Shown: positions 1-7,562 of the stretch, one piece after another
Layout of the letters: each line of letters starts with the position of its first letter
Numbering within the stretch: the stretch's first letter is position 1
NCBI GenBank assembly: GCA_905204915.1
Contig: CAJLBR010000014.1
Span: forward strand, 1 to 26,992
Origin: an uncultured Clostridium sp.
GTDB taxonomy: Bacteria; Bacillota; Clostridia; TANB77; CAG-465
Direction of reading: 5' to 3'
DNA: 26,992 nucleotides
Position numbers and translations under genes: made by a program
The notes under the pieces: generated by a model
What the model was told of the DNA's origin: nothing
The model's input: the letters and a program-made list of their open reading frames with translations, nothing else
The model's database searches: none

Positions 1-170
1 GAACTTTCTGCCCCCTTTTTTTGACTGTTTAGTCCTTCCCATAATTGCTTTGCTTTAAGGAGGTTTTTCTTGTCTCCGACTCCAATTACCATAAACCCTG
101 ATTTATTTAATTTTTCTTCGATGTAATCAAAAAAATCAGAAAAATTAGAAACAACTTCATAAAAATTCAC
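1..170 (-). CDS. 5' part of an unrecognised gene, cut by the window edge
   Basis: An open frame begins at a GTG (168-170) and runs off the left edge of the window with no stop, giving 56 visible residues. The GTG is preceded by a strong AGGAGG ribosome binding site at about 177-182. The protein starts MNFYEVVSNFSDFFDYIEEK and continues with a hydrophobic strand-like stretch (FMVIGVG, residues 28-34) and then a charged helix. That could be the opening of an alpha/beta fold, but I do not recognise the family. It lies 70 bp downstream of the ferritin-like gene on the same strand, so the two may be co-transcribed. The start is well supported; the function is unknown. Confidence 0.7.
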   Translation of the reverse strand, partial: MNFYEVVSNFSDFFDYIEEKLNKSGFMVIGVGDKKNLLKAKQLWEGLNSQKKGAES

Positions 171-240
171 GAAAACTTCCTCCTTTTATAATCAAAATGG
201 AAATATTTTTTTGTACTTTATTATATCATATATGTCAATA

Positions 241-759
241 TTATTTAATATTTTTGGTGATTAAATAATTATATTTGATTGAATGCTTCATTTCATCACT
301 CATAATTTCAAATATTTTATTATAAAGTTCTCTATCAGTCATTTCCATTAAGACTTTTCTATATTTTTCAAAGGCAGCTAGCTCTCCCATAAAAGCTTTT
401 TCCAATCCTTGAATATATGTAAAATTTTCCATTTTAGGATCTTCTAAATTACTATTATCATTCATAAATTCTTTACCAGTAATTGCTTTATACACATCTT
501 TTAACATACTTCTATGTTTTCTTTCATCATCTCTTATTGTCATAATAATTTCTTTATCTTCTTTATTAACAGTACTCTCTAATAACATTTTATAAAACAT
601 CTCATCTTCTTTTTCATCTTGAATTGATTTTACTATTATGGCAAGTACATCACTAGCATTTCTATCCTCGCTACTTCTATCGCTTCTAAATGAATTTTGG
701 TTTTCCTCACACTTTTTTATATTTGGAACGATTCCATACATCATATAATCTTGAAACAT
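241..759 (-). CDS. Ferritin-like (rubrerythrin-type) di-iron protein
   Basis: This 172-residue protein matches the ferritin-like four-helix bundle. After a poorly conserved head (residues 1-36), four helices carry the expected metal ligands: a Glu in helix 1 (about E49, seven residues before Y56), ExxH at E79/H82, E126 in helix 3, and ExxH at E156/H159. Such proteins bind two iron atoms and act in peroxide or oxygen detoxification or in iron handling. There is no C-terminal rubredoxin CxxC module, so it is not a classical rubrerythrin, and its electron donor cannot be inferred. The ATG at 757-759 follows GGAGGTGAT with good spacing. The gene lies just downstream of the tcdA terminator. Exact substrate is unknown. 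Confidence 0.85.
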   Translation of the reverse strand: MFQDYMMYGIVPNIKKCEENQNSFRSDRSSEDRNASDVLAIIVKSIQDEKEDEMFYKMLLESTVNKEDKEIIMTIRDDERKHRSMLKDVYKAITGKEFMNDNSNLEDPKMENFTYIQGLEKAFMGELAAFEKYRKVLMEMTDRELYNKIFEIMSDEMKHSIKYNYLITKNIK

Positions 760-816
760 CTTATCACCTCCATTCTATATTCTATGAACAATATAAAAAA
801 AGGTGAAAGTGCGAAA

Positions 817-843
817 AATGCTGGAATTTAAAATTCCAGCATT
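817..843 (-). terminator. Terminator of the yqeG-tcdA operon
   Basis: A perfect 13-bp inverted repeat (AATGCTGGAATTT and its complement, one central base) starts 4 bp beyond the tcdA stop codon. On the minus strand it is followed by TTTTT. This is a typical intrinsic terminator and marks the end of the six-gene operon. Confidence 0.85.
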
Positions 844-846
844 GAT

Positions 847-1536
847 TTATTTAATTATATCCTTTACTACTTCTGAAGCAATAATTAGTCCACATACAGA
901 AGGAACAAATGGTACGCTTCCCAAAGTATTATCTACACTATTTTTAATTGGTTGTTCCGTAGAGTATACAACCTTTTGTTTCTTTATTCCAATTTCTTTT
1001 AATTTTTTTCTCATTATTTTAGCAACTGGACACATTTGGGTTTTGTAGATATCTGCAACTTTAAACTCTAATGGGTTTAATTTGTTAGCAGCTCCCATAG
1101 AAGATATACATTTTAAACCATATTGATTTGCATATCTAATTATAGCAACTTTTGCTTCAATGTTATCCACACAATCCACAACATAATCAAAATTAGTGTT
1201 AGAAAATATACTGCTTATAGACTCTGAATCTATTTTAATTTTTAAAGCATTAATATTAATATCAGGATTTATGTCCTTACATCTATTCTTAGCAACTTCT
1301 ACTTTATCCATTCCTATCGTACTATTTAATGCTATTAGTTGTCTATTAATATTTGTAACATCAACTATATCTTTATCAACAATTGTAATACTACCTACAC
1401 CTACCCTAGTTAAAGCTTCGAGTACGTAAGAGCCAACTCCACCAACGCCACATATAAGTACATTACTCTTTTTCAATTTTTCGATATTATCCTTTCCTAA
1501 CAGGATACTTGTTCTATGATAAATACTATTTTCCAT
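847..1536 (-). CDS. tcdA: tRNA threonylcarbamoyladenosine dehydratase TcdA
   Basis: TcdA is an E1-like (ThiF/MoeB superfamily) enzyme that uses ATP to cyclise t6A37 in tRNA to ct6A. The nucleotide-binding loop CGVGGVGSYVLEALTRVGVG is followed by the acidic strand IVDKDIVDVTNINRQ and by VVDCVDN. The end, GSVPFVPSVCGLIIASEVV, is also typical of this subfamily. Two starts are possible: a GTG at 1555-1557 with no clear ribosome binding site, or this ATG at 1534-1536. I chose the ATG because it gives the usual family N-terminus, with the (H/S)RT..LLG motif about ten residues in; the protein is then 229 residues. It overlaps the end of the HD-domain gene by 11 bp and is the last gene of the operon. 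The U32 protein upstream is also a tRNA-modification protein. Confidence 0.9.
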   Translation of the reverse strand: MENSIYHRTSILLGKDNIEKLKKSNVLICGVGGVGSYVLEALTRVGVGSITIVDKDIVDVTNINRQLIALNSTIGMDKVEVAKNRCKDINPDININALKIKIDSESISSIFSNTNFDYVVDCVDNIEAKVAIIRYANQYGLKCISSMGAANKLNPLEFKVADIYKTQMCPVAKIMRKKLKEIGIKKQKVVYSTEQPIKNSVDNTLGSVPFVPSVCGLIIASEVVKDIIK

Positions 1537-2326
1537 AATTTCCAACCAATTCCTCACTAAGTTTTTTATTTATATACGAAGATACAAAGGATTTTAACTT
1601 TTCTACTTGCTTTATAGTATCTGGATTAGTATAAGGTATTCTATTAAAAAGCTTTTCTATATATTTCTTATTTAACAAAAAGTTTAGAGAAGCATTATAA
1701 TTAATATCAAATATACATGCAATATACGAAATCCATCTATCTATTTCATTATTAGTATTTTTTCTATTGACTAACTTACCAGACATAAAATCATCTATAA
1801 CACTAGGACTTATACTCTGTTTTCCAATTTCACTTTCAGATTTATCTAGTAAAGTTCTCATTTCTTCGGTATCTTGTACTCTAAAATTATCAAGCTTGTC
1901 CGCATCTCTTATTAATTTAGCATGCAATAATTCTTGATCATTAAGTTCACTATCTATAGCATATTTATTATGATTTTTTATAGCTTTGTATATTATATCA
2001 TCATAAATATCAGTACTAATATAATCTCTTATTAAACCATCTTCAAATAACAATTTTACTCCATAATCTGCATGATCAAAACTTTTTTTATCTTCAAAAG
2101 TTCCAAATAGTATTAATTGGTCAAATCTTCCTATATCATGCAAAAGAGCTATTAATAAAGCTAAATTTTTATTTTCATCATCTAACCCTAAATTATCAGA
2201 TATATATGAAGCTGTTTCCATAACATGTAGTGTATGTACAACTTTTAAGTTTATTTTAGGATCTGACATATCATAATTTTTTATATAATTAAAGAAAACC
2301 TTTTTACATTCATCTATATCAATCAT
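1526..2326 (-). CDS. HD-domain metal-dependent phosphohydrolase
   Basis: This 266-residue protein has the HD-superfamily metal site: His near residue 34 (HTLHVMETA), the HD doublet at H63/D64 (LLHDIGRFDQ), a further His (SFDHADYG, KNHNKY) and the distal Asp in IRDADKLDN. HD proteins hydrolyse phosphoester bonds in nucleotides or signalling nucleotides. The specific substrate cannot be read from the sequence, and there is no second domain such as RelA synthetase or GGDEF. The ATG lies one base after the U32 stop (TAA-A-ATG) behind AGGAG, so the two are translationally close. The C-terminal half (residues 150-266) is helical and unassigned. Confidence in the superfamily is high; the role is unknown. 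Confidence 0.85.
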   Translation of the reverse strand: MIDIDECKKVFFNYIKNYDMSDPKINLKVVHTLHVMETASYISDNLGLDDENKNLALLIALLHDIGRFDQLILFGTFEDKKSFDHADYGVKLLFEDGLIRDYISTDIYDDIIYKAIKNHNKYAIDSELNDQELLHAKLIRDADKLDNFRVQDTEEMRTLLDKSESEIGKQSISPSVIDDFMSGKLVNRKNTNNEIDRWISYIACIFDINYNASLNFLLNKKYIEKLFNRIPYTNPDTIKQVEKLKSFVSSYINKKLSEELVGNYGK

Positions 2327-2327
2327 T

Positions 2328-3581
2328 TTATTTTTTTCTCCTTATAACTAAGCCAGCATCTACTTCATAAGGAATTTTAATTTTCACTTGTTGCCCTTTT
2401 ATACCTGGATTAATTGTATCAATTCTCTCATTAGTTTTTATATCGTATAATTCTTGTACAGTAAAATCTAATGATTCAATTGTATCAGTTGGAAGTATTT
2501 CCAACTGATCATTTATACTAATTTTGTTTTTTATCTCGACTATTGTAAGTTCTTTATTTACTTCATCTTTTCCAATAACTTTTGCAGCATATTCATATTC
2601 CATATTTTCACTTTTTCCATCTAAGTCATGAATATCTTGATTTTTATCATTTGAGAAGTAAAATTCAGATAATCCTCTTGTTTTTACTTTTTCTAATTCT
2701 CTTAAATATTTAGAAGAATCATATTTATCTTCATGTCCTTCAGATTTTAATTTTAAATATTCATCTATGGCCTTTCTATATGCCCTAACAACAGTAGCTA
2801 AATAATATTCTGTCTTAAGTCTTCCTTCAATCTTTAGACTTTCCACTCCCATTTCTTCTAAAGCAGGAATTTGATTTATCAAACACATATCTTTAGATGA
2901 AAAAAGATATGTTCCTTTTTCATCATAATCAATATTTATCTTACTTTCAGGATTATTTACTTCACTTGCAGTTATATTATATTGCCATCTACATGGTTGA
3001 GCGCAATCACCTTGATTAGCACATCTTCCAGTTAAATATTTACTAAGGTAGCATCTTCCAGAATATGCATAACATATAGCACCATGCACAAACATTTCTA
3101 CTTCTAAATCTTTAGGCTTATTTTCCATAATGTATTTTATTCTCTCACGACTAAGTTCTCTTGATATGACAACTCTTTTAGCACCATATTTATACCAAAA
3201 ATTTGCAGCATGCAAGCTTACAGTATTAGCTTGTGTACTGATATGTATTTCCATGTCAGGTGCTAATCTTTTTATAGTTTCAATAATACCCACATCACTT
3301 GCAATAATTGCGTCTGCTTTTTCTTCTTTAAGTTTAAGTATTTCTTCTTCGATTTCTTTATAGTCTGTATCATTTGCATAAATATTTAAAGCTACATATA
3401 CTTTTTTTCCTATGCTATGGGCATATTCTATAGTTTCTTTTAAACTATCACTATCTAGATCTGATCTTGATCTTAGTGAAAGTTTTGCAGTACCAGCATA
3501 TACCGCATCGGCACCATATTTAAATGCTATTTTAGCTTTTTCCAAATTTCCTGCCGGAGCCAAAAGTTCTAATTTATTCAT
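2328..3581 (-). CDS. U32-family protein, TrhP-like (tRNA uridine hydroxylation)
   Basis: At 417 residues this matches the long U32 proteins related to E. coli TrhP and Bacillus YrrO. That family was named as peptidases, but several members are now linked to prephenate-dependent 5-hydroxyuridine formation at tRNA position 34. It opens with ELLAPAGNLEKAKIAFKYGA. It carries the family cysteine cluster at C170, C177, C187, C193, C197 and C232 within ICYAYSGRCYLS, GRCANQGDCAQPCRW and the later MCL; four of these usually hold an Fe-S cluster. The C-terminal part (about 330-417) looks like the beta-rich U32 C-terminal domain. It starts behind GGAGAGG and overlaps the upstream gene by 8 bp. The paralogue that often accompanies it (YrrN) is not in the window. 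RlhA-type rRNA hydroxylation is the main alternative. Confidence 0.85.
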   Translation of the reverse strand: MNKLELLAPAGNLEKAKIAFKYGADAVYAGTAKLSLRSRSDLDSDSLKETIEYAHSIGKKVYVALNIYANDTDYKEIEEEILKLKEEKADAIIASDVGIIETIKRLAPDMEIHISTQANTVSLHAANFWYKYGAKRVVISRELSRERIKYIMENKPKDLEVEMFVHGAICYAYSGRCYLSKYLTGRCANQGDCAQPCRWQYNITASEVNNPESKINIDYDEKGTYLFSSKDMCLINQIPALEEMGVESLKIEGRLKTEYYLATVVRAYRKAIDEYLKLKSEGHEDKYDSSKYLRELEKVKTRGLSEFYFSNDKNQDIHDLDGKSENMEYEYAAKVIGKDEVNKELTIVEIKNKISINDQLEILPTDTIESLDFTVQELYDIKTNERIDTINPGIKGQQVKIKIPYEVDAGLVIRRKK

Positions 3582-4155
3582 TTAAATCCTCTCCATTTTC
3601 CACATTTTCTACTATTTTTAAACTTCCTGCTGTTCCCCTTACAGGGTATATTTCCTGAACATCACCAGCAAAAGTTACATTCACAAGTTGCCCAACTTTT
3701 AAGTCTGATTTTTTTAAAGTTTCATCAGTATTTAAATCCTTTATTACTGTTTCTTTTGAAACTGCAACATATGCTTTATCATACTTAAATTTTTTAGTTG
3801 ATAACCCATTTCTTTCTATATACACTACACATATACCACTATTATTATTTACCTCTTTAATATATCCTTGTATGTCAATTTTTTCTTTAAATTGCTCTAA
3901 AAAATTTTCATTATATTTTAGAAGCCAAGTTCCAATCTTATATTTGTGGCTACCATCGTCTAAATTATATTTTATAATTTTATATAATACACCTGTATAC
4001 TCTGTCGCATTTTGATCATGTTCTATAGTCTTTATACAAAACTTTGGATTTGCTCCCCTAACAATCAAATTAAAATCAACAGCAAAAGTAACTGCAACTA
4101 TAACAGCTATTATAAAAACTATCAAAAATAACTTTAGCCAAAATCCCTTTTTCAT
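3574..4155 (-). CDS. Membrane-anchored DUF3221-like protein
   Basis: This 193-residue protein has one N-terminal hydrophobic helix (residues about 7-27, after MKKGFW), which should anchor it with the rest outside the cell. The first extracytoplasmic part (about 30-85) contains an unrecognised GVLYKIIKYN...WLLKY module. The second part (about 95-185) has a small beta-barrel pattern: GYIKEV, then YVAVSKETVI, then DLKVGQLVNVTFAG and EIYPVRGTAGSLKIVE. That pattern closely resembles the YobA/DUF3221 domain. No catalytic residues are evident. It sits 18 bp after the prepilin-peptidase-like gene and overlaps the U32 start by 8 bp, so it is translated as part of this operon. Function unknown. Confidence 0.75.
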   Translation of the reverse strand: MKKGFWLKLFLIVFIIAVIVAVTFAVDFNLIVRGANPKFCIKTIEHDQNATEYTGVLYKIIKYNLDDGSHKYKIGTWLLKYNENFLEQFKEKIDIQGYIKEVNNNSGICVVYIERNGLSTKKFKYDKAYVAVSKETVIKDLNTDETLKKSDLKVGQLVNVTFAGDVQEIYPVRGTAGSLKIVENVENGEDLNE

Positions 4156-4173
4156 ATAAATCTCCCCATAAAA

Positions 4174-4914
4174 CTATTTTGCAAAATAAAATATCATATC
4201 GGTAATTTTTGTTCCAAGATTACTGCAAAATATAATATATAAATCTATTATATAATCTGCTGGTACGAACATAAGAACCACTGCTCCTAATGCAATAAAT
4301 GGCCCAAAAGCCATGTAAGCATTACCCTCTTTTCTTTTTATAATAAGAATTACTACTCCTACTATAGCACCAACAAAAAAAGCAACTAAAGCAATGACTA
4401 GGATGTTTTTTAATCCAAACATAAAGCCTAAAGCAGCCATCAACTTCACGTCACCAAATCCCATACCTTCTTTTTTTAATATAAGAAGTGCAAGAAGATT
4501 AAGTATCCAAAAAATTAATCCTCCAACTAAAGCTCCCAAAAGGTAGCTCCACCAATTTCCTATATTTAAAATAAAGTTTATTATACCTGGCACTAATATA
4601 ATAAAATGACACTCATCTGGAATCAATTGAAATCTTATATCTACAGATACTACTATTGCAAGTGAAGATATTATTATTGCATATAAATAAGACGTTACAT
4701 TATTTCCATTAAAGTAAATTAATAAGTTAAATAATGCAAGAAATATCAAACTGTACTTAAAATCAAATTTAAAACCTTCTTTAAAGGTACTAAAATATTC
4801 TTTATATGTTATTTCCTCACTTACAACAGGAGGAAGTTTTTTATTTAAATGTGCAATTACTTGACCAAATAATATAGCAAGTAAACTCATAATCACATAT
4901 GGTAAAAACTGCAT
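4174..4914 (-). CDS. Prepilin peptidase-like A24 aspartic membrane protease
   Basis: This 246-residue, highly hydrophobic protein has about seven membrane helices and the two catalytic aspartates of family A24. The first is D92 in VDIRFQLIPD. The second is D155 in the GxGD motif GMGFGDVKLMAALG. Family members cleave the basic leader of type IV prepilins at the inner face of the membrane. The N-terminus (FGQVIAHLNKKLPP) recalls the start of PulO/PilD. The cysteine-bearing cytoplasmic methyltransferase loop of full-length enzymes is absent; residues about 28-50 instead form a charged stretch without CxxC. No prepilin or pilus assembly gene lies in the window. The ATG overlaps the yqeG stop (TAATG), with GGGGG as ribosome binding site. 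The fold is clear; the in vivo substrate is not. Confidence 0.85.
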   Translation of the reverse strand: MQFLPYVIMSLLAILFGQVIAHLNKKLPPVVSEEITYKEYFSTFKEGFKFDFKYSLIFLALFNLLIYFNGNNVTSYLYAIIISSLAIVVSVDIRFQLIPDECHFIILVPGIINFILNIGNWWSYLLGALVGGLIFWILNLLALLILKKEGMGFGDVKLMAALGFMFGLKNILVIALVAFFVGAIVGVVILIIKRKEGNAYMAFGPFIALGAVVLMFVPADYIIDLYIIFCSNLGTKITDMIFYFAK

Positions 4915-5441
4915 TAATCAATTTCCCCCTTTTTCTTATAATATTTTTTTAAAACTATTTTTTCAAATGGTCTCTTAATTTTAGTTATAAAAGCTTCTGT
5001 ACTTGCTATAGGTCTTACTAAAATTGTTTTTACACCAAATCTATTTCCACCCCAAATATCTGTAAAAAGTTGATCTCCAATCATCATTATATGTTTCTTT
5101 TTTACTTTAGATTTTTCTATAATTGATTTATAGCCCTTCAAAAATGGTTTGTTTGCATTATATATATAATTCATACCAAGTTCTCCAGCTATTCTTTTTA
5201 CTACTTTTCCCATTGGTGAATTACTTAGAATGAAAAGTTTTATTTTATGTTCCTTTAAATTTTGCATCCACTCTTTTAATTCTTTTGTATAAGTATATTT
5301 ATTATCAACTAGAGTATTATCCATATCAAATATGACAAGCTTTATTCTCTCATCTTTTATTATTTCAAATGGTATTTTTTCAACACTTTCAAAAACATAA
5401 TCTGGATAAAATCTATTAAAAAAACTTTTTTTCTCTTCCAT
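4914..5441 (-). CDS. yqeG: YqeG-family HAD phosphatase
   Basis: This is a HAD superfamily IIIA phosphatase of the YqeG type, related to Gep4-like phosphatidylglycerophosphatases. Motif I is VIFDMDNTLV with nucleophile D39 and general acid D41. Motif II is ILSNSP with S73. A Lys lies near residue 98-102, and motif IV is IGDQLFTDIWGGN with D123/D128. The likely reaction is dephosphorylation of phosphatidylglycerophosphate at the membrane, inferred from the family. A longer frame could begin at a TTG at 5463-5465. I chose the ATG at 5439-5441 because GGAAGG lies four bases upstream of it and the protein then has the usual length (175 residues). It is the first gene of the operon, 27 bp from the -10 element. 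Confidence 0.88.
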   Translation of the reverse strand: MEEKKSFFNRFYPDYVFESVEKIPFEIIKDERIKLVIFDMDNTLVDNKYTYTKELKEWMQNLKEHKIKLFILSNSPMGKVVKRIAGELGMNYIYNANKPFLKGYKSIIEKSKVKKKHIMMIGDQLFTDIWGGNRFGVKTILVRPIASTEAFITKIKRPFEKIVLKKYYKKKGEID

Positions 5442-5468
5442 AGAACCTTCCTTATTTTTACACAATAT

Positions 5469-5497
5469 ATTTTACTATATGAATTAATCATTTGCAA
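5469..5497 (-). promoter_or_regulatory. Promoter of the yqeG operon
   Basis: On the minus strand TTGCAA (5492-5497) is separated by 17 bases from TAAAAT (5469-5474). It fits a sigma-A-type promoter and lies upstream of the yqeG ribosome binding site, in the divergent gap shared with tyrS. Confidence 0.6.
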
Positions 5498-5523
5498 GAA
5501 TTTAGCCTATTTAATAAAAAATA

Positions 5524-5552
5524 TTTAAAATATATAAAATATGTGATATAAT
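5524..5552 (+). promoter_or_regulatory. Promoter of tyrS
   Basis: A perfect TATAAT (5547-5552) lies 17 bases after a weak -35 (TTTAAA, 5524-5529). The leader to the tyrS ATG is only about 20 bases, too short for a T-box, so tyrS does not appear to have this control. Confidence 0.5.
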
Positions 5553-5576
5553 GTTACAAATATTTGGAGGTAATTT

Positions 5577-6806
5577 ATGAACTTATATGATGAACTAGTT
5601 TGGAGAGGTCTTATAAAAGACGTAGCTGGTAGCAATTTAGAAGAGATATTAAATGGTGATCCCATAACTTTTTACTGGGGAACTGATCCTACTGCTGCAA
5701 GCTTACATTTAGGACATTATTCTTCATTGGTAACTGCAAAAAGACTAGCAAAGGCTGGTCATCACCCAACTCTACTTGTAGGTGGAGCTACTGGACTTAT
5801 TGGTGATCCAAGACCTACAGCTGAAAGAGAAATAATATCAAAAGAGACATTAAATAAAAATTTAGAAGGAATTGCTTCTCAAGTAAATAAAGTACTAGAG
5901 GGCAAAGCTACAATTGTAAACAATTATGATTGGATATCTAAATTTGACTTTATAGACTTTTTAAGAGATGTTGGTAAATATATTAATGTTAATTACATGT
6001 TAGATAAAGATATAATAAAAAGAAGACTAGAAACTGGTATTACTTTTGCAGAATTTTCTTATACACTTATTCAAGGATATGATTTTTATCATCTTTTTGA
6101 AAATAATAACTGTATTATGCAAGTTGCAGGTTCTGACCAATGGGGAAATTTAACAACAGGAATTGATTTAATTAGAAAGAAAACTGGTAAAGAGGCTTAT
6201 GGTTTTACAATGCCATTAATTTTGGATGCAAATGGTAAAAAATTTGGAAAATCTGAAGGTAATGCTTTATGGTTAGACAAAAATTTAGCATCTTCATATG
6301 AACTTTATCAATATCTTGTAAACACTGATGATAGTTTAGTAGAACACTATCTTAAAGTATTTACATTCTTAAGTCCTGAAGAAATTATGGAAATTGTAGC
6401 AAAGCACAAAGAACATCCTGAAGAAAGATTAGGACAAAAAACTTTAGCACGTGAAATCATAACTGATTTACATGGAAAAGAAGAATTTGAAAAAGCAGTA
6501 AAAATCTCTAATGCTTTATTTAGTGGTAATTTATCTACTCTTAAAGTAGACGAAATACTAACTTGTTTAAAAGATGTACCAAACTTTAAACTATCAGAAG
6601 AAATGAAGTTAGTTGATATTTTGGTAAACTTCAATATTTGCTCTAGCAAAAGAGAAGCAAGAGAATTCTTAAAACAAGGTTCTATAACTGTAAACGATAA
6701 AAAAATAACTGACGAAAACACAACTATTACAAAAAGTGATGCGCTAGATGGCAAGCTTTTAGTAATAAGAAGAGGAAAGAAAAAATACTTCCTTGGAGAA
6801 TTTTAA
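5577..6806 (+). CDS. tyrS: Tyrosyl-tRNA synthetase
   Basis: This class I synthetase charges tRNA-Tyr with tyrosine. The HIGH-type signature is HLGH at residues 44-47 (GTDPTAASLHLGH). The tyrosine-binding region includes YTLIQGYDF and VAGSDQWGN. The second signature is KFGKS at 222-226, the usual TyrRS form of KMSKS. An anticodon-binding helical region follows, and an S4 RNA-binding domain fills the C-terminus (about 340-409). At 409 residues it is full length. The ATG follows GGAGG by six bases. It is transcribed alone, divergent from yqeG and convergent with the small sortase gene. Confidence 0.97.
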   Translation: MNLYDELVWRGLIKDVAGSNLEEILNGDPITFYWGTDPTAASLHLGHYSSLVTAKRLAKAGHHPTLLVGGATGLIGDPRPTAEREIISKETLNKNLEGIASQVNKVLEGKATIVNNYDWISKFDFIDFLRDVGKYINVNYMLDKDIIKRRLETGITFAEFSYTLIQGYDFYHLFENNNCIMQVAGSDQWGNLTTGIDLIRKKTGKEAYGFTMPLILDANGKKFGKSEGNALWLDKNLASSYELYQYLVNTDDSLVEHYLKVFTFLSPEEIMEIVAKHKEHPEERLGQKTLAREIITDLHGKEEFEKAVKISNALFSGNLSTLKVDEILTCLKDVPNFKLSEEMKLVDILVNFNICSSKREAREFLKQGSITVNDKKITDENTTITKSDALDGKLLVIRRGKKKYFLGEF

Positions 6807-6841
6807 TTATTTTAATTATATTGATTTTAATTTAATTATAA

Positions 6842-6873
6842 AAAAATAGCTTCACATATGTGAGGCTATTTTT
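6842..6873. terminator. Bidirectional terminator between tyrS and the divergent sortase gene
   Basis: A 32-base hairpin with arms AAAAATAGCTTCACAT and ATGTGAGGCTATTTTT has a single T-G wobble. A T run follows on the plus strand, and the flanking A run gives one on the minus strand. The sortase TAG stop (6866-6868) lies inside the right arm. It probably serves both convergent transcripts. Confidence 0.8.
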
Positions 6874-7474
6874 CTTTAGCAAGTACAATAAACTCATTTT
6901 TCAAGTCATTAGTACAAGTTGCAAGAGCAATTTGACTCTTACCATCAGTATTTAAATTATAATAACTAGTATCTTTTGGATCCGTAATAAAAGTACTATA
7001 CACTACATATTCTACTTTTTTTCCTGAAGTATCGGTTATAAATATGCTATCTCCATTTGTAAGTTTTGATATATTAGAAAAAAGACTTCCATCCATGTAA
7101 TTGTGACTTACAAGAATACTTATCCCAACATCATTTAAATTTGCGCCGTATGCTCTAACAGCTCCAATTTTCATTGTTGTTGAATTTAATGTATCTAAAA
7201 TTGGATAGCTAATGTTTATTTTAGGAACATAAATTGCACCTATTGCATTATATCCAAAATAGCTAATTTCATCATTTGTTTTTTCTTCTTCCAATTCAAT
7301 ACTACTTATTTCAGGATATTTATTATTTTCGTCATATATATTAATTTGATTTATTCTATCCACTACTTTAATAGAATTATATTTTATATACAATCTAAGA
7401 GCTCCGTACATAATTAAAATTGTAACTAATACAATTAGTATTATTATTAATATACTCTTTATTATTTTATTCAT
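6866..7474 (-). CDS. Divergent sortase-family protein, catalytic Arg replaced by Glu
   Basis: This 202-residue protein has one N-terminal membrane helix (about 5-29) and a sortase-like beta-barrel. AIYVPKINISYPIL begins the barrel, the catalytic His is H124 (VSHNYMDGSLF), and the catalytic Cys is C187 in LATCTNDLK. Sortases are membrane transpeptidases that cut a C-terminal signal on secreted proteins and attach them to the wall or to pilins. They need His, Cys and an Arg in the following strand. Here the aligned position is E194 (KNEFIVLAKEK), read directly from the codon GAG. The protein may therefore be inactive or may work differently. It lies directly downstream of the MucBP surface protein but has its own promoter. 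Its class is uncertain: the Cys motif is class B/D-like, while SHN replaces the usual GHx. Confidence 0.8.
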   Translation of the reverse strand: MNKIIKSILIIILIVLVTILIMYGALRLYIKYNSIKVVDRINQINIYDENNKYPEISSIELEEEKTNDEISYFGYNAIGAIYVPKINISYPILDTLNSTTMKIGAVRAYGANLNDVGISILVSHNYMDGSLFSNISKLTNGDSIFITDTSGKKVEYVVYSTFITDPKDTSYYNLNTDGKSQIALATCTNDLKNEFIVLAKEK

Positions 7475-7494
7475 ACTAAACTTCCTTTTTGATT

Positions 7495-7523
7495 ATTTTA
7501 ACATATGTATCATTTAATATCAA
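7495..7523 (-). promoter_or_regulatory. Promoter of the divergent sortase gene
   Basis: On the minus strand TTGATA (7518-7523), a 17-base spacer and TAAAAT (7495-7500) lie between the surface-protein terminator and the sortase ribosome binding site (AAGGAAG). The sortase therefore appears to have its own transcript. Confidence 0.55.
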
Positions 7524-7532
7524 TAGATTAAG

Positions 7533-7558
7533 AAAAACAGAGCCTAAGCTCTGTTTTT
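7533..7558 (-). terminator. Terminator of the MucBP surface-protein gene
   Basis: An 11-bp perfect stem (AAAAACAGAGC / GCTCTGTTTTT) with loop CTAA lies 4 bp beyond the surface-protein stop codon and ends in T on the minus strand. Confidence 0.85.
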
Positions 7559-7562
7559 ACTA

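Noticed and set aside
181..240. TTGACA/TATAAT promoter for the left-edge gene
   Set aside because: The two boxes are only seven bases apart, and no other -10 fits the -35 well.
803..1048. Plus-strand open frame opposite tcdA
   Set aside because: It reads through the terminator hairpin and antisense to a clear tcdA; no family resemblance.
5442..5576. T-box or other riboswitch before tyrS
   Set aside because: The gap is 135 bp and shared with a divergent promoter; no T-box sequence or terminator is present.
6347..6754. Minus-strand open frame inside tyrS
   Set aside because: It is a shadow of the conserved tyrS reading frame, with no ribosome binding site.
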